A DNA stretch of 64,000 nt from Sipunculus nudus (lineage: Eukaryota; Annelida; Sipuncula; Golfingiida; Sipunculidae). Within the stretch, counting starts at the first letter, position 1; each line of letters opens with the position of its first letter. Under the pieces are notes generated by a model. That model saw only the letters and a list, made by a program, of their open reading frames with translations, ran no database searches and was not told where the DNA came from. The DNA lies in contig CM049314.1 in NCBI GenBank assembly GCA_026874595.1, positions 76,400,300 to 76,464,299 of the forward strand. Reading direction: 5' to 3'. The position numbers and the translations under genes are program-made. Below are positions 24,542 to 38,652 of this stretch, piece by piece.

Positions 24542-25520
24542 TTTATATATATATTATTATTATTATTATTACCAGTTTCATATAAATAATTATATATAAA
24601 TTATCTGCATTATCAGCGGTCTATGCTGTCGTTTATATTTCGTTACCTGATGAGATAATCAGGCGAAAACGGCGTTGGTATATGTGCATTTACAAAAAAA
24701 TGTTTATAAATAGCCGATGTTTATCAGTGCCTTAATAGATATATGTTGAAATGATTTACGAGGATGCAGTCTTTCCTCCGCGGTCACTCAGCGCTCTATT
24801 ATTAGTGACAGAGCGTCATATATATATTAAGGTATGTGATAGATCTTACTGCAGACCTGTTATGTTACGGGCACATCTTTATTTTTTATTAAAGAGAATT
24901 GGTTATTAATAGTTTAGTAAGATTATATATAACTTAATATTTTGGGTTAACTGACCAATGCTTTCTGCACGGTATATTAAGCATTTTCATGTGGTTAATA
25001 CACCAGTCTCGTTGATACCACCCTTTCGCCAGAGGTCGGTTCCGCTAAAAATAAACCGGTTCCAGCTAGAAACCGTGGGATGAACGGGACTACTTATCTC
25101 AACTGCCACACTTCAAAATCAAAATTTGTTACATTTCAGGAAAACTTTTCCTGTTTACATTTCGCGTGTTCTTCCGTGTTCATGATAATATAATTTGCTT
25201 TGAAAAAAAAATTATCAAACCTATTTCAAACAGACTACTCTCTTGACTGCATTTATTCCTACGCAGCCCGGGTGCATTGTGGATCGTAGGTCCAAAAAGC
25301 ACAAACCCCAGCCAGAAGAGTCGTACACTTGTGAGTTCGATTCTACGCAGTATGGTCTGCTACCAGGGCTTTACACACGGGTCACACGTGCGTCGCAGCA
25401 TTTTGGTCGCGCTGTCATCCGCGTGTCCTTGAAACATCGCGTCTGTATCTCTTGGTTAATGAAAACAGTATATAAAACACACGTTGGTCTGGCAGGGTGT
25501 ATATTCATAGCGTCGGGATA

Positions 25521-26952
25521 CTAAAGCCGGCGGCTAACCGATTTTATCGGCCGATTCATAGGATCGGCCGACTATGTACCGACAGGGGTACATTTTCGTG
25601 TAGTGTGACCCCCAAGCGTCGCGATTTTGTCGGCGTCGGCGTGAAAAATCGCCGTCGCCAAGAGTCTGGCACTGTCAAAGAAAATCGGCCGATTTTGTCG
25701 GGCGATTACCGACATCGTGTAGTGAGCCAATGTTTGCGACAAAGTCGGCCGAATTTGTTTATTTTTGTATGATCAGAGTTCACGTTCTGTACGTTGTCAC
25801 TATTAGTCATAATAAGTTTATATTGTATAATGACATATTTCTGTATTTTAAAAGAAATAAAGACAGATTTTAGTAAAGATTCAAATTTCATGTATTCCTA
25901 TAAGACGACCTGCAATATATTAATCATTATAAAGGAGTATCCATTCATATAATTACAATGTGCGAACATTTCTGTAAACATAAGACTGAACGAACTTAAT
26001 CTTTTTCACGGAGTCGGCGGCATTGGTGGCGATGTTGTACTTTAATACGTTTTAATATATTTTATCTTACATAACACAGAGTCGCCAGATATACAACTGA
26101 TCATCACTTGCTGCGGGAATTAATAATATAGATTAAAACCTAATCACGCAACATATCTGCTGCTGTTGGCGTTTGTTGTGTGAAGCAGTCAAATGAAAAA
26201 GGATGATAAAGTGTTTCTGGGTTATGCAGGACAGAAGAAGAAAACATATCACTACTTTGAATTTCTAGAAACAGGAAATCCTAGAAATCACACAAACATG
26301 CAAGTAGAATGTCATTTTCTAAATTAGAGTTCGTGTCTGGTGAAATAGCCCTTCTGAATGTAGTATCATGATGGTGGATGTTCGGTTTTACCAAATCCTG
26401 CAGATCAGCCGCAGCATTCGTTTAAAGGGTTTAAGACCAATCCTTTCGGACATTTTCCGGACCTAGGGACCTTTCTTAAGGTTTTGTTATTATTGCTCCT
26501 GGGTTGGACCCCTCTTTTTCTTAAATCCTGGACCCGCCCCTGAGATATGCGGAGAAACCATTAAATTGATGATGGACGGTTCAACCCTCCTGTCTCAGTT
26601 CGCATACAAGTGTATTATTTACATGCCACTAGTTCATCTCTTCTTTCAAGCCAAGGTTTAACGGACAGGTCACTCTCCCGCCACAGTATATTTTTCTTTG
26701 GACAAGTCATAAAGCGAACAAATATTTCCTTTTATTTTTTTTCCTCATAGAAAGCTCTGTATCAGATCGCTATAATGAGACAGACTCCTTTCGCTGATAA
26801 TCGGGAGGTGGGAACAAGCGCGTCGGTAAATGTGACACCAAAAATCGGCCAACTAAACCAAGCCGATTTTCAGCCGATTTTGAGAAAATCTGCCCAAAAA
26901 ATCGCCCGACAATGTCGCTTGATAAAATCGGGTAGTGAGCACCCGGCTTTAG
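25521..26952. mobile_element. ~1.43-kb TIR element with CGATTTT-rich palindromic subterminal repeats
   Basis: The left end reads CTAAAGCCGGCGGCTAACCG then ATTTTATCGGCC. The right end, inverted, reads CTAAAGCCGGGTGCTCACTA then CCCGATTTTATC. Between them are many GCCGATTTT / AAAATCGGC motifs and the phrase GTAGTGAGC at both sides. The interior is AT-rich and non-coding. Confidence 0.6.
26400..26545 (-). mobile_element. Fragment of GGGGCGGATCCAGG MITE family
   Basis: Ends with TCCTGGACCCGCCCCTGA, the inverted form of the 5' end at 34014. The other end is missing. Related to the elements at 34014-34163 and 35430-35800. Confidence 0.5.
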
Positions 26953-27475
26953 AATCTTACTCGCCTCCCAGTAGCCAAGTCTGCCCATGTTTGCCCGCAA
27001 CTTTGTAGAGTTATCCGATATTATCGGTATGTCGATACACCGATCAGTGTATACGGTGAGCCGATATCTTTTTATATATCGATATTTTTAGATATTTTAA
27101 AACGTGACTGCAAACCACAGTATTGCAAAACCACAGTCCACAATTATTTTATTGCAAAGTTACTTGCTCACGAAAGGATTAAAGAAATCTTTGATTTTAA
27201 TTATTTCATTCAAGTATGTTAAAAACAAGTACTTAAGTTGGTATATTTTCAGAGTTCCTGTTTTAGTTAAACTAATCTGCATATGTTTATCGTTTCATTT
27301 AAAATTATTATGAATTAATAAAATATGTAATGTGTTATATATATCTACCAGAAAACATACATATTTCCTGTTATTTATACAATGAAATATACAGCAATAC
27401 CCATCGCAATACGCACCACATACCGCGATATATTGCAATACGAAAATTGTATGCGATACTAGCCCTACTAGACTT

Positions 27476-27875
27476 AAGCTATGTTTCCATGTATCCGCAA
27501 AAAACGTATCCGTAAAAGACGTACGTACGTTCTATAGTGCGCAGTCCGCAAAAACTGTTTCCATAAGTACGTACGTTTTTCTTGCGGATACCCTTTAACG
27601 TGCCTCTTTTGAAACTGAAAGGACGACAGGCAGGAAGAAGGTCAGTATGTCTCATCACACCCGGCGCCGGGGCACTGTTGGGAAATGTAGGCATTTTTGC
27701 TATCCGTAAAACGGATGAATCGCTCACCAATCCGTTTCGATGCTGTCCGTTTTTGCGGATACGCATGCGGAGCACGTTAAAACGGACATATGGAAACAGT
27801 TCATCTTATAAAGAGGGATCCGATTTTTCGCGTACGAGACGTACGAGATTTACGGATAAATGGAAACACAGCTTT
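27476..27875. mobile_element. ~400-bp MITE with GTTTCCAT termini
   Basis: The left end AAGCTATGTTTCCATGTATC is inverted at the right end (GATAAATGGAAACACAGCTT). ACGTACGTAC-type palindromes lie close to the left end, and CCGTTTT / AAAACGGA motifs are mirrored inside. Target duplication not resolved. Confidence 0.65.
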
Positions 27876-28397
27876 AGTTGATATAGTTGTTTCTTCCAGA
27901 CGGACGGCACATCGTCTCCATCTTAGAATCAATACTAAAATAAAAGTAAAATTTGAAGTAATAGCTTCATAGCGTGACATAAGCATTTGGGTGGCTGGCT
28001 TACAAGTGCTTTGCCGAAGGCGTATTGTAACAAATTGACCTTTGTCAGGAACACGAGGAAATTATATTAAGAAGTACAAAGAAAGCCTGTGGCCGATTTT
28101 ATACATATATTTCCAGAGCTTTTTCTATTGCTGGTAAAATCTTTCATGTCTAAAGCATGGAAGAACTGTATATAAAGCCATTGTTTTCGTTGATGTAATA
28201 TATAATACATAATATATTGTGAACTGAATATAATAAAATACAATATGATGTAATATATTATAAATAATATGATGTGAGTTGATGAAATATATTGCAGAAT
28301 TAACTATGATTTAGTATAATGTGATTTTAGATAAAAACCTTTCTTTCAGATTTGAAATTCGAAAATATAACAGCAGCAGATATTGACATCAACGGAA

Positions 28398-28449
28398 ATG
28401 CACCAGACACGTTGGAGCGTAGCTTTTGTCGTCCTACTAGGACTTTTTG
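28398..28449 (+). CDS. Exon 1 (signal peptide) of the FCGBP-like gene
   Basis: ATG CAC CAG ... encodes MHQTRWSVAFVVLLGLF, a signal peptide, and ends in phase 1 at donor GTAAGTTT. A pyrimidine-rich acceptor (CTTTCTTTCAG) ends at 28349, so the 5' UTR is probably split by another intron. The upstream noncoding exon was not located. Confidence 0.75.
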
Positions 28450-30545
28450 GTAAGTTTATGATTCTGCAATGTCACCTTAAGGTCTATTGATCATCAAAAA
28501 TTTACATTTTTTTTTTCAAAACAGTGACCTTATTGTTGTTTGTTATATGAACTTGTCACAAAAACACGTTTTTGACGTCAAAGTGTATTAAGCTACCTCA
28601 CCACCAGAGCCCATATGCCCCGCCCTTTTGACCTAATTATTATGATGACCCCGAAAACCTCCTACACAGAAAGTTTTCCTTGCGGGAGCTGTTTACAAGA
28701 CAATAATGACGTCTCGAAGATCGATGACGTAGACGTCGTTCATTGTCATTGTCATCAGACGACCTCCATTGTTGAATATATCGCAGTCATTGTTAACTGT
28801 CTTGCCATATTTTGGATTATTTGTTTCATACGAATAACGTGCCAGGTATGACATTATAATTCACTCGGTAGTCGGAAGAAAAGTCCTTTCAACCTTTGGC
28901 TAAGAACTTTTTATACTGTCTCCTGTGTATAAAATCAAATATCCCGAAATAATGCCGAGATGGGTACCAATAGTAGTCAGGTGGCTTAACTGAATTATCG
29001 TTACACCCCGGATAAAAGCACCAAATTTGGTATGAAGTATCTACAGGTCAATCCTGATCATTCTGAAGTGGGTGCCCACCCGAACTCCATTTCTGGTTCT
29101 TTCAGCAGGCCCGAATCCAAAATAACATGATTTTAGGTAAAATTTCACAAGTTTACAGGAATAAAAGGAATGTTGTAAACTCATTTGACTCTAAATCTCT
29201 TTTTAAATTAATCAATATACATAATAAGAACACCATTATGAAATAAAATGAACATTTATCGCAGAAATGGTCACGAAAATAATGTTAAAGTATAATTGTA
29301 GGTCGCAAGAGGTCAAAAGGTCACGTCATCCATTGATGTGAAACTGTATCCTTTGAGTGTGTTTAAATGCCCCCATGTTCTGAAGTGAAAATATTGGAGA
29401 AGTTAAGAAATATATAATTTCAATAATAAATTAAAATTGCATAATGGTTAGGATTATAAAGATTACACACCCATATAATTAAAATATATAGGGAATATAC
29501 TAGTATATATACATCTCGATTATAAAATATGGTAAATGCGATAATGAAAATGTGTCATGAAGCAATATTTGTTTCTACTTATCCAAAATAATATCCATCT
29601 GGAGGGAAAAGAGCTACAAGCAAATCCATTGACTTATTGAGTATATAATAAGCTAATGGGCAGTTCTTGAACATCGGTTGGGTTTTTATATATGTTTGGA
29701 ATAATAACATTTCCCAGAAATTAATAAACTGCAGTAAAATTATCGATGGTAGCAATTAAGATCAAGTTTAAATACAACGGAGCTTGCAGTGGCGTTTAGT
29801 CACCTGTTGTTGTGGTTTTTTTTGTGTTGAGAGTGAATTATGTTTTGTACATATATTTAATAAATACTTACATCGCTGATAATTTTATATAACTACCTAA
29901 TTCCTAATTAATTATGAAATTATTTTACTGATTACAACTTTAATACCCCAGGAAAAGACTATATAAAAGAATTCGGTATTTATTTACATTTTATTTATTT
30001 AAAGCTAGTTCATACTAAATGTTTTTTGCAATGAAGAAAATGTCTGACTACATTTACAATATTGTTTATAATTTTTTATGTAGGTAAAATGAATATGGTA
30101 ATGATGTATCATGGTGATGTGACCGCCATGTTAGCGTCAGTCTAAAGTTTCGTAGGTAAAACATATTTTCAAATGTCCAAATAGACAGCTAACTAAACGG
30201 AATTATCGTCACACATCGAACAAAAAAAAAAAAAACAAATTTTGTCAGAGGTATCTTCAGGTAAATCCTTCGGGTGCCCATTCAGCAGGCTAGAATCCAC
30301 AATAGCAGGATAACAAAGCGTTATCAGACCTTTACAACCAAGAAGGGAATGCGGTAAAGTCGGTATTTTATTTAATCAATATACATATTAAGAACACGTA
30401 AATATAACAAACATCTGTTGCAGTAAATATGACCAAAACCAGTTTAGTTAAATGTAGCCAGCTTCAGGTCAATAGTCACGTCATCCGTTCATTCTTTAAT
30501 TGGTCCCACGTTTTAAAAGTAAAATATTGGAGCTGGGCTTTTAAG

Positions 30546-30596
<51 letters not shown>

Positions 30597-33500
30597 TATA
30601 AATCAATACTGCATAATTGTTTGGATGATAAAAATCATTCTAGTATAGGTGCACTCTGGGCAGCTCAGTGTATGATTGGAGTTTACATTTGCAGTCTACA
30701 TGGACTGGATCATTATTTTTACTGGACAACAGGTACCTGTATATATAGTAATTGTGGCGGCCGCACATTTTGATTAAGAATTTCAGTGTATCATATCGTC
30801 GTCTATTCCAGCAAGACCATCTGTTTAATTGCTGTGTCTCAATTAGTAGTTACAAAGAAGACAGGTTATTGAAAAAATTTGTTGAGCTGCCTAAATATTA
30901 AATCATTGAGGGGCTGTGCATTTATGCATCTCAGCCACGATAAATGATATACAGGCAAGTGAGACAATTCTTACAATGCAACATAAAGCAGCAATTGTTT
31001 ACCCTTATCATAAAATAATATTTAACTGAAATGACAAATTTGGCTTGTAGCTTTGTTCAGATCTATATGCACTGTGAGACTGTGGATACCTTTACAGTAC
31101 AAATTCAGTTAATGAGGAGTAATGCAGATCAGCAGGGCGTTTTATTTGTTTAGAATAAATATGTCTCTATAAAAATAAATGTCAGTATCATTATCGATTT
31201 GCGTTGTTTAGATGAATTTTTACATTCTAAGTTGTTTAGACATATGAGGAAATGTCCGACTGAGTTAACTTTAAATGTTTATGATTATAAAGTTATGTAA
31301 GTGAATGTGAATGTGATAAAGTTGTATTATAACAATGAGACCATCATTTTAGTGCAAGTCTAAAGTTCTGTGGAAGCAAACACGATATATCTATCAGGAA
31401 AAGGGGGCTTGTCTTACGTTTACCTACACATTTTGTTGTTCAGAGGTGTTTGTCAATGTTGGATTTCTAAACGTAAAAACCTTTAGGGTGAATTTCAGAG
31501 AGGTTTTGGAGATAAAGATAACACATATATTGGATTTGGAATATAATTGGTCGATTTCGTTATTCAGACATATACTTTCAAGCTTTAATTTATTTATATA
31601 CATCTTGTTTGCGAATAAATCATTTCATAAGATATTTGTTAACTGATACGGGAAATAGAATGGCCTGTGAAATATATTAAACCGCAGGCTTGCATATAAT
31701 ATAGAAAAATTAATCATGTATCTATGGTATTTATTTTAACATTCCTAAAATAACAAAGAAAACGGGTCTGAAGTTAAAGAGTAATGGGATGCAGGAATAA
31801 GAGAGGAATAAAAAATGTAGGCTAATATTCGACAGGCAAGGTCTCTAGATGAAATAATGAATAACTAAGTAACACCATATTTATTAAGCCATTGTAGAAA
31901 ACGACTATATAAACAAGAGAGTTTGCTGCTTAACAGAAATGCAAGACAGATTTATTGTAAAAAGTACTACAATATTCCAAGAAGACTAAAAGGCAGGATA
32001 TATTGAATCAACTACAATTAAATCTTGGATTAAAAACGTATATTATCCGGCTCATAAAGAACACGACAGGATTATTGCAGACTGATTACGTTTATATTTT
32101 GCTATGGCATTTAAGCATATAACATGACTATATGCGAAGTCTGGATCCCAAATTAAAGTCAGCTACAATGGCCGCAAAGACAGTTATGAATAATTCCTAA
32201 TAGACTGTACTCTCCAACTCAGACAAAAGATATAAGGAAATTTTAATACAATCAAACTAATAAAAATTCACTGTGCTGGCCCAGAAGTTAACATTTTGAA
32301 TTTGCAATAATTTGCAGAGATCAGTTGCAATGAATAACAAGAACAAATAAAGATATGAACGGAAATATGGTTTATCGGTCATATTTAGTTCAAACACCAG
32401 TAGCTGCTAAGGCAACTATCTGTTATCATAAACATTTAATACTTTCCCAAAAACTGAATCACAAACTCAACAATAGTAAACAAGAAAAGTATTTTCACAT
32501 TTTTTGCGTTTATACACTTAATATCTTGGTTTAATGGTTGCATGTAGCTTTCCCAGTACCGAAATTGAGAAAAGGTATGGTCACGTGACCGTTCTACCTG
32601 TTTTGGGCTACAGGTGTATAATAGAACAATGTATACGGTAATGATAGAAAGAACACTTCTTTTGCTTTCTTTTGGTATATAATTTACTATATTTCATTAA
32701 ATCGTGTGGACCTAAGATTATTTTTCCTTCCCTACCCATCTTCAGTTTCATGCGGAAAGAAGGTACGCAAGGCGCAGATGGTTTTCAGGCTCTGAAATTT
32801 ATCACGTAGGTACTCCATGAGGGCATCCCCTATGAAATCTTCCGTTTTGGTGTACTCTACCCATATACAAAATTTGGTGCTTTTATCCGGTCTCTAACGA
32901 TATGGCCAAAATCTGACGCTAAGGCACCGGACTATAGAGACTACATGTTTTCTGTTTGTCAGAGCTCAGCCAAATTATACAAATTTTGTGGCTGTCAGAT
33001 AATTGACGGTTTACATTGTCAAAGGTAACCTGATTGGTTGCTCGTAAGTCCGATATTTATGAATATTCATATAATGAATATGCGATTAATGTCACATAGA
33101 GTTCATGGATAGGTCAATTGAAAAAAAACCAGCATTTTAATTCAGATACCAACCCCGTGTGGGATGTAAACGGGACCACAGACCGGCCCGCCGAGAACCA
33201 ACTATGTATATTATTGCTTATTGGTTAACCATTCACTGGCGGTGCAAGGTAAATCGTTGATTGACAGGCTACAGGAGGAAAGTGATCCACTAAGGACATT
33301 GTTTCATTCCCGACAGTTCCAGAGCAAGCTAAAGCCAGTTATTAAAAGTTTTTTTTGTAAAAAAAAAGATCATTTCTGGCTTGTTCTGTGTTCCCTTTTA
33401 CAGAGGGGGGTAATAGAGTACTTGTCAAGGGGAGGGGGGCAACACCTTGGCCAAGGGGAACAGTTGTGCCGGCATTTCCAGTCGATTCACGAAACATTGC

Positions 33501-33626
33501 TATCGAATGGCGAAGTAGTAGTGAAAACGGCACGGAACGCAAATTTCGGGCTTGTCTGCAGGTATAAAGCTTGAATTTTTAATTTTAAATCATAATAGTA
33601 ATGCATCGCGTAACGCATACACAAAC

Positions 33627-33660
<34 letters not shown>

Positions 33661-36600
33661 TAAATATGCAAGTGATCCGTTGATATTTATTTACACAACT
33701 GTACTGTAAATATAGGGATTTCCATTTATTGAACTTGGTTTTTGGATAAAAAGCGGGAAAGGAAAACCAAGGTACACTTAATGCAATTTACTGTTTGATT
33801 TTCTGATATAAAAAAAATAAACGGTTTAAAGGGTTGAACGTATATACCGTCTGCATGTCCAGCCACCACAATGAAAGATCATGTCCAATATATTTATGAT
33901 AAAAAACTGTATTTTTTTGGGGATACATACCTAAGCCAGTCCACAAATTGCGGAAATCCTAGTGTACCAAAAAATATTACTTACATACAGATTGTGTTAA
34001 TACACCAAATATTCAGGGGCGGATCCAGGATTTAAGAAAAGGGTTGGTCCAACCCTGGAGGACTAATGAAAAACCTAAAAAAAGGTCTCCAGGTCCGGGA
34101 AAAAGGGGAGGTCCAGGCAGCAAAATTTTGTCCCCCCGGACCCCCCTCCTGGATCCGTTTGTGATATTACACGAAATGAACTTAGAATGAACTTGATCTG
34201 AATTATACAGGGCATATTGAAAAAGAAGATTTAAACTAGATTTATAACTTTTTCTATCTACAGAGCATTCCTGTGGAGCAGGTCGGCTTCACGCCGTAGC
34301 CTTCTTGGCTAACATGCGCCAGGACCTGGGGATTTGCGACTTGTTGCTATCGTCGGATGTTGATGACGTCACTGTCACGGTAAGATGATTTGTTTGGGTC
34401 TGTAGATAGTCTTGCCTATTGTATCAGGACCTCGATTTAATAATTGATATTACTACATTGGTAAAATTATATTTCAATTTTGTACTGGTTTCTATGGTCC
34501 AGGGGAAGAGCACAGGACTCAAGGACCGGAGAGCGTGATTTCAAATCCCAGTAGAGGAGTGGTGAGACTTAACGATCGGCCAAACCCAGGGCGAGCGCGC
34601 CGTAGGTTAAATGGAAAGGCCGTGCCCAACAGTCGTGTATCATTCACAAACTTGGTATGGGGGGGGGGGGGGCACTTACCAACTTTACTCTACATGTTCT
34701 GACAAGATTTTGATTATATCTATTCAGGGTTAACCAATATGGAACAACCTGTCAAATTGTGAGTGTTATCTGGGTTACTGAGATATTTTGATTTAAAGGA
34801 ATGTATACCATTGTGAGTTTGCTATTTCTTCAATCCACCCAAAGGCAAGGGCTTATCAATGGTATTAGAAGTATCTTTGTTCTGGAGCACACCTGTGATC
34901 CAGCCATGGAGTTTGTGAGCTATACCTAGAGGAGGTATTCATGTGGTCTAGGACTGCTCATCTTCTTCTTCTGCCAACTAAAAGTCTTCCTGGCAACGCT
35001 AAACGTTTACGGAACGTCGAACCAGACGACCGCCTTAGTGGGAGCCCTTAGTGCTAGAAAAGTGCACTTCTGGATAAAATTTTGGCTCTTTGCCCAGTGT
35101 TAATATAGATCATAAGGAACTTCGTCGACCCTTCTGGCGGCCATTTTGTTTAAATCCAAGATGGCTGCTATCAGTATAGAGAAAATGCCATATTTCTGCA
35201 TTAGGTGATTTGAATTGATTGATTTTGGTATCGAAATCATCCTGAGTTCAATGGTGTTGCAGGTGTATTGTGTCAAGGTCACCTTTACTGGGTCAAGATC
35301 AAGGTTTTTTACCACCAAAATACACTCAAGTTAATTTTATTCTGAACAAGGTGTTGTCATGCATTTAATAAATGAGACAGAAACACATTTATCTGGGATA
35401 AAAATCTACAATATGCTAATAGAACAATAACTAGTGGCGGATCCGGATGGGGGGGGGGGGGTCCAGGGGGTTCAATCCCCCCCCGGGTCTCCCACCCTTT
35501 GAGGCTCAACAGCTTTTTTTCAGCGTTTCAAACTTTTACAACCTGGACACCCTCGTTTCAGAACCAGAAGACCTTGTTTAGGTCTTCATGGTTAGACCCT
35601 CAGAAGCGGATCCGGGGGGGGGGGGGGTGTCAAGGAGGTCTGGACTCCCATCTTTCAGCCATTGTAACCTTTTATAAGGGTTTCAGACCAATTTTGCCCC
35701 CTGGGACCCCCTCCCCATTTTCCAGCCCAAAGGACCTTTTTAAGTTTTTGTCATTAGGTCTCCTGGGTTGGACCCCTCCTTTTCCTGGATCCGCCCCTGA
35801 CCCTTTCCCTTCAATTATTAGTTCTATTAAATTAAAAAGAATAGACAAATCCAAGATGGCCACAAATTACATTTAAAAGCACATTTCAGCATAACGTGTG
35901 CCGCTGTCAGTTAGCTTGACAGGGAAAAAGTTTCAGGTTCCTGAGGTTATTAAAGTTAGGACATTTGTTTCGGATGACAATCACAGCCTTAGGGGATTCT
36001 ACATACAACATAGTTAATGTAAATCCAGTATTCCAGTGGCCAAACCATTTACGGTAATGATATTCAAGAGGTACTGATCTTTATTAGGGGTAAACTTGCG
36101 GTTCCTTTTTTTCTGCATGACTGCCTTAACCATGGAAAAACATTTCATTTGATACTGCTGGATAATAATCTCAGATGGGGAATGTTTATTTTGGTGTATC
36201 ATAGCGGAAGCTGGAGGCATTTAAAACAGCTCGTACTTCGAAACAAATGTAGTGTATCATTTTAGGGTGAAGTTATCTGCACAATTCACCTTACTAGACT
36301 ATATATACATGCTTTTATTTTTGTTTCTGAGCTTCTTTGGTGTGTATGACTAGTAAATGGTTATTACTGTCACTTGTTTTATGTACCTTTACACAGATAA
36401 TCAAGATTTAAATTTTGTGATGACAGAAAAAGAGGACAGTCTGATTTTCAGAGACCTTGAAAATTAAATGTCTGCCAGAGGGAACGAACGTGTAAGATGC
36501 CAAAACTTTCCTTGCAAAGAAAGCTGTTTATTAAAAAAGATGCAGAACTGTTTAAAATAATGCCATGGCGAAGAGAGCGGAACTGAAACTAAAGAGAATG

Positions 36601-38594
36601 TGTGAAGCACCAGAGTTATAAAAACTACCAAAAAGATTTGATCAAAAATAAACGCTACCTACAGTCATGCTGTCGTGCAAGATATGTAATAAAAGGCTCT
36701 CCCTAAAGCTTCATCTGATGCTGTAGAACAAAATTTTGGCTTAAAAACGAGAAACATTGGACTCCTTGCAAAACTAGCCTATGCATCGGATTTTACATGT
36801 TATGGATGCTTTTTATTAAAGTAAGTGTTATGTTTCTCTGTAGATCTGTTGATTGAGCTGGTTCTGCTTCCAAATGTGAGGCCAGTTCTATAATGCTCTC
36901 AATTCACTTGTCTTTGCAAAGTTCGCTGCATATATTGTAGGGTTAAATGTTGTACATCCATTGAACGAACTGTCGGATATGGCATTAAAAAATGATATGC
37001 TGAAAATTGAAGGAGAAGCAATCAAGACTGAGTTAGAAAGTAGAATTATGTGGGAGATGAGATGCCCGTATGATCATCCAAGCAGCAATATTCCACCTCA
37101 AACAGATTTTGCTAGACCAGAAACCTTTTGAAGGCCACTTTTAGTCGGGATTTTTTTAAATCGCATGTTCTGGAGGCCTTGCTCATGTTCATGATTATTG
37201 TGTTGCAGGGTCCTGTTTGCATGAGAGAGCTTGACACATGTTTTAAGGAATCAAATCATTTGTGACATAACACAAATTTTGAAGAATCAAATCTCAATCA
37301 ATAAAGGTCAGAGCAATTGGTCCTTATGTAAGGGACCGTCTTACCAATCGCGCTATTGCTGTTACGATTGAGAGGAACAATGACCCTACATTTGCAAAAC
37401 CACTTGAGTGAAAGAGCAGAATCAGCAAAGTTTATATGCAGAAACTACTGCCTCTTGGATAACTCAATTATTTATGTCAATGCAATCAAAGGAAGATGCT
37501 GAAATTGTCTGAAAGTTTAAGAAGAGCGAGGATCTGACGTCATAATAACGCACACAGGAGTCAAGGAAACAACTCCAATAACAACCAGCTGGAAACTATT
37601 TCTGCAAAACCGTCATGACATAGTTTATATCTGTTGTTTTCTGAGTAATGCAGTTGTTGGGTAACCAGCAAGTATGTTCTCTGTTGTCCTCTACTCCAGG
37701 AAAGGTATTCTCGATATTCCTGATGCCAGCAAATCCTATTCTTTGCTGTTTCAATGCGGTTGCTTGAAGGCATGTAGGAGCCATTGTAAATGGTCTAAGG
37801 CAAGTCTTCTCTGTCGATGTCAAGGGGATTGTGTCAATAATGGTACCCTTTAACTAAGATGTTCGACTAAGTTTTCTTGAATTTTATACTTTTCTCCATA
37901 TGTTCAAGCTAGTATTGGTATAAGGGATATTAAAGGGGCCCAATCATCCAAACATCCTTTATAAACTAAAGGTTACCCCTCCGAGCTTTTATAAATATCG
38001 GCCAGAAAACATGGATATCTCTACACACATGCTGCTTGTTTTGTTTTTATCAACACGTTAATAATATGTTGGAGCCCGACAAAATAATCAAAACAATTTG
38101 AACAAGGGCATCTGGCAGCAAGTCAGATAAGCCAGAGCTTTGCAAATGGCGTTTTGCAACAAGTAACCTTTAGACCTCGGCATATATGCGACATACCACC
38201 TTTGGTTACATGTTTTTCCCGTTTGTCAACACTGTTGTTGTTGATCAACATGTTATTGAGAAACAAATTAAATATATTCTTCACGGAGGCCTTATGAGAA
38301 CTTTTCATAACCAAAATTACCATTAGATAATGAATATATACACAGAGTAAACCATAAATCACATAAATTCTTTTTCCAAAGGTAAGTAAAAGGGCATTTT
38401 TAAGTAATGTATGTGATATGCTTTCCACAAATCTAAAATAATGAAAAAAAAGTTATCCTGCTTTTAAAAATAATGTTAGTGTGATGCCTATGTAAACTGT
38501 ACACCTCTCTGCCAATGTAAGAACTGTTGTGTCAATAATGAAACTACTTAATTAAGGCATTGAATTAAGGTCCCTGGAATTGAATATCTCTTGC

Positions 38595-38652
<58 letters not shown>

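Noticed and set aside
33221-33574. 117-codon open frame in intron 1 of the FCGBP-like gene
   Set aside because: No recognisable domain, no splice sites matching the gene phase, and low-complexity G-rich stretches. Treated as chance or unknown repeat.
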